Shown: piece after piece, positions 7,739 through 13,889 of the stretch | Position numbering within the stretch: position 1 is the first letter of the stretch | Layout: the number at the start of each line of letters is the position of its first letter | From: Candidatus Fermentibacterota bacterium | Lineage (GTDB): Bacteria; JAFGKV01 | DNA: 14,319 bases | Assembly: GCA_016928395.1 (NCBI GenBank) | Contig: JAFGKV010000041.1 | Span: 1-14,319 of the forward strand | Direction of reading: 5' to 3' | Translations under genes and position numbers: made by a program | The notes under the pieces: generated by a model | Database searches by the model: none | Told to the model about the DNA's origin: nothing | The model's input: the letters and a program-made list of their open reading frames with translations, nothing else

Positions 7739-8122
7739 GCGGCCTTGTCCTCGCATGCGTGTGCGACGATGGCCGTGAACCTACACGCGCAAGGACGGCT
7801 TGATCCCAGTCGCGTGGGGGGGTAAGTTGTGGTTGCATCAATGATGAGATGAAGGATAGCCCCAAGAAACGGGGGAAGCCTTGGCAACGGTCTTCTTCAC
7901 TTCTCCCTCCGTGATCCGGGCGCCTCAACGGCGTGGGGATCAACTCGCTCAAAGCGCCTTGTCGCCGGGTCGCACGACAGGGGCGGTGTCGGTCAGGGCC
8001 CGCTCTGGCGTGCGCGCCATCGAGGGAGGGGGTCTATCAGGCCGGGTGAATTCTCGATGCTCTCTCCTACGGAACATCCTTCGGTTTCGCGAGTCGCACG
8101 TCGCCATGCAAGGAGCGGGGGT
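7739..8122. other. Intergenic stretch, no gene recognised
   Basis: 384 bases between the GT4 gene and the ankyrin-repeat gene. A frame from TTG 7881 to TGA 8126 overlaps the ankyrin ATG in the ATGA manner, but its product is Arg/Ser-rich with no domain, and I do not call it. No terminator, promoter or RNA gene is evident. Confidence 0.45.
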
Positions 8123-8734
8123 ATGACCACATCGTCTACCATGGGACCCACGTTGGGCGTAAACCTACACAAAGCAGTTGTTGCACGAGATCTCCGGCTC
8201 GTCGAGACGCTCCTGGCCAAGGGTGCGGACGTTCGCGCCCAGGATGCACTCGGACGCACCCCGCTTCACTGGGCAGCCGGATGGAGTTCCCGCGAACTCG
8301 TGCATGTGCTCCTCAAAGCGGGCGGGGCCTTGGCAATCGCTACGGGCGACAAGGAGGGACAGACTCCGCTTCACCTGGCCGCCCTCCAGGGCCATCCCGA
8401 CGTCGTCGAGCTTCTGATCGATGCGGGGGCGAACCGAGACATCAGAGACGGTAACGACATGACGCCCCTCGACCTGGCGATCATCCTTGACCGGCGAGAC
8501 GTTCTCGAGCGGCTGCTGTCCAGGGGGGTAGACGTGAATTCGAGAAGCAAGGACGGATGGACGGCCCTGCACACGGCCGCGCTCTATGGGAAGCGGGTTG
8601 TCGCGGGGGTCCTCATCCTTAAGGGCGCGGATGTGAATGCCCGCGACGCCGACGGCGACGCGCCTCTGGATATCGCGCTGGCGGAGAATCATCGGGAAAT
8701 CGTCGATCTACTGCAGAGCAGTGGCGCCCGGTAA
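8123..8734 (+). CDS. Ankyrin-repeat protein
   Basis: 203 residues made almost entirely of ankyrin repeats: a capping unit at about 10-43, then GRTPLHWAAGWSSRELVHVLL (44-64), GQTPLHLAALQGHPDVVELL (79-98), MTPLDLAIILDRRDVLERLL (113-132), GWTALHTAALYGKRVVAGVL (145-164) and a final GDAPLDIALAENHREIVDLL (178-197). The loop residues KGADVRAQD and KGADVNARD match the consensus. There is no signal peptide or membrane segment, so it is likely a cytoplasmic protein-protein interaction scaffold; the partner is unknown. Start: ATG 8123 follows GGAG at 8 nt. An upstream in-frame ATG at 8057 would add 22 residues outside the repeat fold. It may be co-directional with the glycosyltransferases by chance. Confidence 0.93.
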   Translation: MTTSSTMGPTLGVNLHKAVVARDLRLVETLLAKGADVRAQDALGRTPLHWAAGWSSRELVHVLLKAGGALAIATGDKEGQTPLHLAALQGHPDVVELLIDAGANRDIRDGNDMTPLDLAIILDRRDVLERLLSRGVDVNSRSKDGWTALHTAALYGKRVVAGVLILKGADVNARDADGDAPLDIALAENHREIVDLLQSSGAR

Positions 8735-8879
8735 GTCGCATTCGCGCGAAAGGGGTCGCCCTTGACTCTTCTCGCCCCGGTCATGACCCCGTTGCATCGT
8801 GTGCTGGAAAAAGGTCTTCAAGCCCGACACATCCCGTTCATTTCGCGGCGAGTATCCCTCACGCGCCGGATGTCGAGGA

Positions 8880-10052
8880 TCACAAGAGAGCGGATCCTCG
8901 GGAAAGACTCTCCTCTCCAAAACGATCCCAGATCCTGTCCATAGCGCTCACCAGCCTTTTTCTCACCACAGTATCCGGGAAGAGCTGATCCTCCAGCGTC
9001 ACCTCAACATCACGCCGCAACCCAGCCGCAGTCACGCCCACCAACCGTACGCGTCTATCCCTTTGTATCATACCCTTGAGCAAGCGGGTGGCGATAAACC
9101 TGAGGGTTGATGGATCATGGAGATCCTCGCGCGCGGATGTTTGTCGCGTATGAGTCTCGAAACTCGACCATCGAAGGCGGGTTTGAACCCGTGAGGCCTG
9201 AAGCCTGTCTTGACGAAGGCGCCTGCTGACCCTGTCGCACAGCACGGTTACCACCGCCCAGAATTCGGGGCCGATCCTCACATCGTGCCCGAAGGTATAC
9301 TCGTGCCCCAGTGATCGTTCCTTGATCGGCCCTTGCTCACCGTCCAAAGCTCCCTTCAAGTCATCTAAAAGGCGCGCCATTCGATCTCCGCAGATACGAC
9401 GAAGCCGCACAGGATCATTTCTGAGAAGATCACCGATGGTTACGATGCCATGCTGTTCAAGAAGGCACGATGTCTTCTTCCCGATACCCCAGAGTGATGA
9501 GGCCTTGAGCGGCAGGATGGCACCCGGCATCATGAGAGGATGAAGCACAGTGAACCCGCCGGGTTTGTCCATGGATGACCCTAGTTTGGCCAACAGCCTA
9601 TTGGGAGCGATGCCAATTGAGCAACTCAAGCCATGGGTGGAGGTAATGGCTTCAGACAATGTGCGACCATGTTCGACGACCGCAGCCCACGTCTGATGAA
9701 ACCACATAGTGCATTCATCAACGCTCACAACCTCAAGGCGGGGGGCGAACCGCTGGCATGTAGCGAAAACCTCCAAGGACGCCTGGACATACTTCGACCA
9801 GTTCCCCGTCAAAAATACTCCATGCGGACACAGCCTACGGGCCTCCTTCATACTCATTGCCGAATGCACGCCGAACCTTCTTGCTTCATACGACGCCGCG
9901 GATACGATCCCACGCCCTTCCCGCTCTCCGCCGACAATCACCGGCCTTCCCTTGAGGCATGGCATGTCTCGCTGCTCGACTGAAGCAAAGAACGCATCCA
10001 TGTCGAGATGAACGACAACCCTTGCTCGCTTCGCGGACAGGTCATCGTGCAT
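8880..10052 (-). CDS. dinB: Y-family DNA polymerase, DinB/Pol IV type
   Basis: 390 residues. Translesion DNA polymerase: the palm motif VHLDMDAFFASVEQ (14-27, metal ligand D17), GGEREGRGIVSAASYEARRFGVHSAMSMKEA (41-71) and VVSVDECTMW (108-117, catalytic D112-E113) are intact. The usual AYLD after the catalytic pair is replaced by CTMWF. The helix-hairpin-helix stretch LWGIGKKTSCLLEQHGIVTIGDLL and the little-finger domain follow. A shortened clamp-binding-like EDQLFPD precedes the terminal helix ALDRI-type segment (AMDRIWDRFGEESLSRGSALL). Start: ATG 10052 has GGGAGG six bases upstream; a TTG at 10070 would add six residues. It lies 87 bp after the DUF6504-like gene under a shared promoter. Confidence 0.93.
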   Translation of the reverse strand: MHDDLSAKRARVVVHLDMDAFFASVEQRDMPCLKGRPVIVGGEREGRGIVSAASYEARRFGVHSAMSMKEARRLCPHGVFLTGNWSKYVQASLEVFATCQRFAPRLEVVSVDECTMWFHQTWAAVVEHGRTLSEAITSTHGLSCSIGIAPNRLLAKLGSSMDKPGGFTVLHPLMMPGAILPLKASSLWGIGKKTSCLLEQHGIVTIGDLLRNDPVRLRRICGDRMARLLDDLKGALDGEQGPIKERSLGHEYTFGHDVRIGPEFWAVVTVLCDRVSRRLRQDRLQASRVQTRLRWSSFETHTRQTSAREDLHDPSTLRFIATRLLKGMIQRDRRVRLVGVTAAGLRRDVEVTLEDQLFPDTVVRKRLVSAMDRIWDRFGEESLSRGSALL

Positions 10053-10139
10053 CTCCACCCTCCCATCCAATCATCCGGCAGGCCATGTTCCGCGTTTCGA
10101 GTTTCCCATTCGGCGGACAGACTGCCGATTCATCACGTC

Positions 10140-10394
10140 TCATCCTTCCAGAAATACTTTCTCGACCCGCCACTGAAAGGTTCTGCTGTGAAACGACAGC
10201 TCATAGTAATCTATGCCATTGTCGGATACCGAATAGAAATGCTCCTGATCCGCTCCCGAACGGCTCATCCAATGCGATGCCAGATGCCGTACGGGCAATG
10301 TTCGCCCACGCCACTGAAAACGCAGGGGCTTCAAACATCCGTCTCGGAATAGCCCGATCACGTTGACCGGCTCCTCCAGGGTCTCGATCCGCAT
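10140..10394 (-). CDS. DUF6504-like small protein upstream of dinB
   Basis: 84 residues: MRIETLEEPVNVIGLFRDGC, then LKPLRFQWRGRTLPVRHLASHW, then HFYSVSDNGIDYYELSFHSRTFQWRVEKVFLEG. The arrangement of an EPV/I start, a F-x-W-R-G-R strand, a V-x-x-x-x-x-H-W turn and a closing Y-E-L...W-R-V-E-x-V strand resembles DUF6504 proteins, which often sit next to Y-family polymerase genes. The biochemical role is not known. ATG 10394 has a near-ideal AAGGAGGTGACC just upstream; the GTG at 10400 lies within that site. It is the first gene of the putative damage-inducible operon with dinB. Confidence 0.78.
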   Translation of the reverse strand: MRIETLEEPVNVIGLFRDGCLKPLRFQWRGRTLPVRHLASHWMSRSGADQEHFYSVSDNGIDYYELSFHSRTFQWRVEKVFLEG

Positions 10395-10413
10395 GGTCAC
10401 CTCCTTTCACCTG

Positions 10414-10442
10414 GTATTAATGTACAAATGTACAGTAGTCAA
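10414..10442 (-). promoter_or_regulatory. Sigma-70-like promoter of the DUF6504-dinB operon
   Basis: On the minus strand TTGACT (10437-10442) is followed 17 bp later by TAATAC (10414-10419). Transcription would start about 12-15 bases before the DUF6504-like ATG. The -35 is 5/6 to consensus; the -10 is weaker. The spacer is filled by the palindrome at 10421-10434. Confidence 0.6.
10421..10434. promoter_or_regulatory. TGTACAAATGTACA palindrome, putative LexA-type operator
   Basis: A perfect inverted repeat (GTAC-N4-GTAC extended by one pair) centred in the -35/-10 spacer of the dinB operon. Its position predicts repression of the promoter by a bound dimer. The form resembles the GTAC-N4-GTGC boxes described for the second LexA of some pseudomonads. 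LexA control of a translesion polymerase is the natural explanation, but no lexA gene is in the window. Confidence 0.5.
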
Positions 10443-10594
10443 GGAGAGAAGTGACCAATGACCTCGGGCCTCTCCGGCTCGCGTGACACGATCCAGGGAG
10501 AACGGGGTCGACACCTTCATCTCACCTTGAGGGAAGCCCTTCCAGATCCGGCAGGTCACGATCATGAGGGTGCGGTCCGCCCGCTCCCTCCCTC

Positions 10595-10642
10595 CTTCAC
10601 CCCTTCACCCCTTTACCTCCTCACCCCTTCACCTCTTCACCC
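10595..10642. repeat. Tandem repeat, six 8-bp units of CTTCACCC
   Basis: Six contiguous 8-bp units: CTTCACCC, CTTCACCC, CTTTACCT, CCTCACCC, CTTCACCT, CTTCACCC. Four single-base differences in 48 bases. It is intergenic and strongly strand-biased (C/T on the plus strand), so it could be a slippage-prone microsatellite. Confidence 0.85.
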
Positions 10643-10699
10643 CCCCTGTGTCATCGCGGCAGCCCAGGTGCTTGTTCTGAACGGGTCCCAGGGCTAAGT

Positions 10700-10715
10700 T
10701 GAACCGATCGGTTCA
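10700..10715. promoter_or_regulatory. Perfect 16-bp palindrome TGAACCGATCGGTTCA
   Basis: A perfect dyad about 200 bp upstream of the aminotransferase ATG. The ACCGATCGGT core and length are those of operators bound by TetR-type dimeric repressors. It also partly recalls Gram-positive LexA boxes (GAAC...GTTC), but the inner spacing is 6 rather than 4. No T-run follows, so a terminator is unlikely. Confidence 0.5.
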
Positions 10716-10914
10716 CCCCTCCCGAACCTCGGTGCCGATTCCACGGACCACTCTGATTTCTTGCCAATGAGGGGCCCTTCGAAAGTCAGGCATGCACCCG
10801 CCGCGGAAGGCCGGGAGATTCCTGCTGGAACACCCGGCTGTGAAACGATCCTGCGGTGCCAAGTGCCCGCCGAAGGCTCAGCGGCGTGCATCCCTGCATA
10901 TAGAGGAGATTGTG

Positions 10915-12117
10915 ATGACCTCAAGAGATGCCATGGCCATCGAAGAAGCGTATGGCGCCCACAACTATCACCCCATTCCCGTGGTGCTGACCAGAGGCGA
11001 GGGTGTATGGGTGTGGGATGTGGAGGACATGCGGTATCTGGATATGCTCAGCGCATATTCCGCTCATAATCTTGGCCACGCCCATCCAGGAGTCCTGGCC
11101 GTTGCCCATCGTCAATTGGAACGGCTCACGCTCACCTCCCGGGCTTTCCACAATGACCTTCTGGGGATTTTCTGCCGCCGGCTGGCGGAGTTCTGCGGGT
11201 TGGAGATGGTTCTACCCATGAACACCGGCGCTGAAGCAGTGGAAACCGCCATCAAGACCGCACGAAAATGGGGATATCAGGTCAAAGGCGTCGAGCAGGA
11301 GAAGGCGGAGATCATCGTCTGTTGTGAGAATTTCCACGGCCGTACCACGACCATCATCAGCTTCTCCACGGACCCGGTAGCCCGCAATGACTACGGCCCC
11401 TACACGCCGGGCTTCACCATCATCCCCTTCGGCAACGCGGCAGCCCTCGAAGAGGCGATCACGCCCAATACCGTCGCCTTCCTTGTGGAACCGATTCAGG
11501 GTGAGGCCGGAGTCAAGGTGCCGCCCGACGGGTATCTGAGTGCGGCCCGTCAGATTTGCACCCGCCACAATGTCCTGCTGGTTCTCGACGAGGTGCAGAC
11601 CGGATTCTGCAGAACAGGTAAACGCTTCTGTCACCACTACGAGGATGCGACGCCCGACATTTTGGTCTTGGGCAAGGCTCTCGGTGGCGGTGTGATGCCG
11701 GTCTCAGCCGTGGTATCACGGCGCGACATCTTGAGCGTCTTCAAGCCCGGGGAGCACGGTTCAACCTTTGGCGGAAACCCCCTGGCATGCGCCATTGCCA
11801 TGGCCGCCCTCGATGCCCTCGAGGATCCAGCGCTGCTGGCCAATGCCGCGCGCCAGGGCGAGCGATTCCGCTCCACCCTTCGGAGCATCGACAATCCCGT
11901 CGTACGCGAAGTGCGGGGCAGGGGGCTTCTCAACGCCATCGAGCTCGACGCCCACAAGGCATCCGGCAGGAAGGTGAGCGAGGCCCTGCAGGCCCGGGGA
12001 GTGTTGGCCAAGGAGACCCATCAGAACATCATTCGTTTCGCGCCACCCTTGATCATCGATGACGACGAGATGAGCTGGGCATTGGAGCGGATCATCGCAG
12101 TGATTCGATCGCTATAG
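10915..12117 (+). CDS. rocD: Ornithine-aminotransferase-like class III PLP enzyme
   Basis: 400 residues. The N-terminus [20 protein letters not shown] (11-30) and [20 protein letters not shown] (41-60) closely match the ornithine delta-aminotransferase signature (GAHNYHPLPV...SAVNQGHxHP), as does [19 protein letters not shown] (103-121). PLP residues are intact: FHGRTT (140-145), D225 in [14 protein letters not shown] and catalytic K254 in [18 protein letters not shown] (283-290) closes the site. The family converts ornithine to glutamate semialdehyde; other omega-amino substrates are possible. ATG 10915 follows AGAGGAG at 7 nt; the open frame to 10792 is not part of the protein. The stop is 11 bp before the radical SAM gene, implying one transcript. 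Confidence 0.88.
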   Translation: MTSRDAMAIEEAYGAHNYHPIPVVLTRGEGVWVWDVEDMRYLDMLSAYSAHNLGHAHPGVLAVAHRQLERLTLTSRAFHNDLLGIFCRRLAEFCGLEMVLPMNTGAEAVETAIKTARKWGYQVKGVEQEKAEIIVCCENFHGRTTTIISFSTDPVARNDYGPYTPGFTIIPFGNAAALEEAITPNTVAFLVEPIQGEAGVKVPPDGYLSAARQICTRHNVLLVLDEVQTGFCRTGKRFCHHYEDATPDILVLGKALGGGVMPVSAVVSRRDILSVFKPGEHGSTFGGNPLACAIAMAALDALEDPALLANAARQGERFRSTLRSIDNPVVREVRGRGLLNAIELDAHKASGRKVSEALQARGVLAKETHQNIIRFAPPLIIDDDEMSWALERIIAVIRSL

Positions 12118-12128
12118 AGGCACGGTTC

Positions 12129-13208
12129 GTGACCTTTGACGACCACGGTGTCGGTCCGCATGCGCTCATGGTGCAGCGCTCATCCCGTGGCTTCGTGCCG
12201 CTCACGGCCATCCTGGAACTTACTCACCGATGCAATGAGCGTTGTGTCCATTGCTACGTGATACAACCGCGGGGAAAGCCTCCCGAACTTACCACGGGCC
12301 AATGGAAGGATATCCTCGGGCAGCTCGCCGCGTCGGGAACCATCGAGGTCACCTTCAGCGGCGGTGAAGCCTTCCTCCGGTCCGACTTGTTCGAGATCCT
12401 GGAGGAGGCTCGCCGGCTGAACTTCTCCATTAAGCTCTCGACCAATGCCACCCTGGTGGGCTCTGAGGAAGCGGCACGGCTGAGCGAGCTGAAGCCGTGG
12501 GAAATAGGCGTGAGCCTCTATGCGGCCGATCCTGCCGTCCATGAAGCCATCACTAGACTGCCCGGCAGTTTCCACCGCACTGTGGCGGGTATCTCCGCCA
12601 TGGTCGGCCAGGGAATGCGAGTGCGGATACGCAGCGTGCTCATGCAGGAGAATCTTGGCCAGGAAGAGGCACTTGAGGCCTTGGCGCTCCGGCTCGGCGC
12701 ATCGTTCTCTCAAGATCCCTTGCTGACACCGCGCAGCGATGGGTCACTGGATAATCTGCTCCACCGGCTCACGCCTCAGCAGTTGCGCCGATCCCTGGAG
12801 GCCGATGCACAGCGCCTCCTGGGCGAGGATGACCCCGCCCGGTGGGATGAGGTCCGCCAGGACAAGCTGCAAAGCTTCATGTGCAAGGCGGGCATCAACT
12901 TCGTGTCCATCGGCCCCGAGGGGCAGGTGCTGCCATGCGTGCAGTTTCAGCAGATTGCGGGCAATGTATCGGAAAGACCCTTCGCGGAGATCTGGAAAAC
13001 CTCGCCGGTGTTCCGTCGCCTTCGCGCAACTGTGAACGCCGACCTCGATACGTGCCGTGACTGCGAGCTTTCACCGTTGTGCTTCCGCTGCCCGGGAGAG
13101 GCGCTTCTCTCCAACGGCGACGCCTTCGGGCCATCGACCTATGCGTGCATGCGCGCAGGCTTCCTGAACGAGCTCAGGGCGTCCCGAAGAGGCTTTCCGG
13201 AGCGATAG
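12129..13208 (+). CDS. Radical SAM/SPASM protein, probable RiPP maturase
   Basis: 359 residues from GTG 12129 (AGAGG 8 nt upstream, 11 bp after the aminotransferase). The SAM-cluster motif is LTHRCNERCVHCYV (C35-x3-C39-x2-C42), then FSGGEAF (77-82). The C-terminal SPASM domain has C252, IGPEGQVLPC (C270), C309-x2-C312-x5-C318-x2-C321 and C340: seven cysteines, enough for two auxiliary [4Fe-4S] clusters. The usual spacing of the last pair is x3, here x2. SPASM enzymes mature peptides (sactipeptides, PQQ, mycofactocin) or cofactors (NirJ, heme d1). There is no N-terminal PqqD-like recognition domain. The peptide gene 116 bp downstream is the likely substrate. NirJ/AhbD-type tetrapyrrole chemistry is the main alternative, but no heme-pathway neighbours are present. 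Confidence 0.92.
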   Translation: MTFDDHGVGPHALMVQRSSRGFVPLTAILELTHRCNERCVHCYVIQPRGKPPELTTGQWKDILGQLAASGTIEVTFSGGEAFLRSDLFEILEEARRLNFSIKLSTNATLVGSEEAARLSELKPWEIGVSLYAADPAVHEAITRLPGSFHRTVAGISAMVGQGMRVRIRSVLMQENLGQEEALEALALRLGASFSQDPLLTPRSDGSLDNLLHRLTPQQLRRSLEADAQRLLGEDDPARWDEVRQDKLQSFMCKAGINFVSIGPEGQVLPCVQFQQIAGNVSERPFAEIWKTSPVFRRLRATVNADLDTCRDCELSPLCFRCPGEALLSNGDAFGPSTYACMRAGFLNELRASRRGFPER

Positions 13209-13230
13209 ATGAGGGTGCGCCTTTTTTTTC

Positions 13231-13259
13231 TTGACACCCATGCGATACGTTCGTACTCT
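13231..13259 (+). promoter_or_regulatory. Promoter of the precursor-peptide gene
   Basis: A consensus -35 TTGACA (13231-13236), then a 17-bp spacer and TACTCT (13254-13259, 3/6 match). A T8 tract at 13222-13229 directly upstream could act as an UP-like element. The leader would be about 60 bases to the ATG at 13325. The element suggests that the peptide is transcribed separately from, and more strongly than, the modifying-enzyme genes. Confidence 0.6.
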
Positions 13260-13324
13260 TGTGCCGGTTCTGTATGTAGGTCTATTCCCTACTGCGATGT
13301 TCTCTACTCGTGGAGGTGTACCAA

Positions 13325-13567
13325 ATGAAGAAGGCGTATCGGAAGCCCTCGATCTTCTCCGAGGCGACTTTTGAGACTTCGGCGCTGGCATGCGGCAAGT
13401 CCACTGCCACCCCGTATGGCTACATCTGGACGGTGACCGGCCATCACACCGGCTCCAGCCACAGCCCCGGCACCGGCTCGGGCTGGGTTTCCAGTTCGGC
13501 AAGTTACTCTGACGGCGCGTACTGCGGCTATAGCGACGTCCAGCCGAACAATATGTTCGCCTCCTAA
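13325..13567 (+). CDS. Putative RiPP precursor peptide (80 residues)
   Basis: Starts at ATG 13325 with GGAGGTG 8 nt upstream. Residues 1-22 are leader-like: MKKAYRKPSI-F-S-EATFETSALA, with a K-x-Y-x-x-P element like those bound by RiPP recognition elements, followed by an acidic FET-ALACGK segment. From C23 on the peptide changes character: it has no Arg, only K25, and is rich in Gly, Ser, Thr, Tyr, His and Trp (YGYIWTVTGHHTGSSHS, GTGSGWVSSSASYSDGAY), with a second cysteine C67 and the end NNMFAS. It has no membrane segment. It lies directly after a radical SAM/SPASM gene and before a strong terminator. The modification type, cleavage site and activity cannot be read from the sequence. Translation of the frame from 13310 would add five residues and is less likely. 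Confidence 0.82.
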   Translation: MKKAYRKPSIFSEATFETSALACGKSTATPYGYIWTVTGHHTGSSHSPGTGSGWVSSSASYSDGAYCGYSDVQPNNMFAS

Positions 13568-13587
13568 GACTAGAGCAGAGTTTTAAG

Positions 13588-13619
13588 CCGGGGCTGCGGC
13601 TTTCGCAGCCCCGGTTTTT
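13588..13619 (+). terminator. Rho-independent terminator after the precursor gene
   Basis: A perfect 11-bp GC-rich stem CCGGGGCTGCG / CGCAGCCCCGG with a 5-base loop (GCTTT), followed by TTTTT. It lies 20 bp after the peptide stop codon. The preceding TTTTAA also makes weak termination in the opposite direction possible, for the metH-like gene. Confidence 0.95.
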
Positions 13620-13889
13620 GTATGCCCACGGCGTGGTCGTGCGTGAGTGTCGGGGTTATGATGACAGAAAGCCCTTGGGAGTCATGGTCAGAACTCACTG
13701 CAGCGGAGGGCGGAAATCGAGCGCCCTGGAGGGATTCGCTTCGACCCATCGAGTGCGCCCGCCCTGAGCCCGCACTGGTGTGTGGTGTGCGAGGGCCTCC
13801 AGGTCCGACACGTTCGCTGATGCGTGCGGGGCCACCCGCAGAGAAGGACTCGGAATCCAAAGACGCCGAGCCCAGCGCCCCCAGCCGGA
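13620..13889. other. Intergenic stretch between convergent genes, no gene recognised
   Basis: 270 bases between the terminator and the stop of the metH-like gene. A plus-strand frame (from about 13658 to 13921) is Pro/Arg/Ser-rich, has no clear ribosome binding site and runs antisense into the metH end, so it is not called. I see no further short peptide gene here. Confidence 0.5.

Larger units (their letters stand above)
10443..10914. other. Regulatory and intergenic region before the aminotransferase operon
   Basis: About 470 bases between the divergent dinB operon and the aminotransferase gene. It holds a 48-bp tandem repeat and a 16-bp palindrome (see separate entries). Open frames here are Pro/Arg-rich translations of the repeat or N-terminal extensions of the aminotransferase frame. 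I did not find a convincing -35/-10 pair for the aminotransferase. Confidence 0.5.

Noticed and set aside
7264-7887. Minus-strand frame of 207 codons antisense to the GT4 gene
   Set aside because: Entirely explained by the GT4 coding strand; Ser/Arg/Thr-rich shadow composition.
7881-8126. Open frame from TTG overlapping the ankyrin ATG in an ATGA arrangement
   Set aside because: The product is Arg/Ser-rich with no recognisable fold, and the start is a poor TTG. The overlap alone is not enough.
13210-13230. T8 tract after the radical SAM gene as a terminator
   Set aside because: No GC-rich stem precedes it. It is more plausibly part of the promoter region of the peptide gene.
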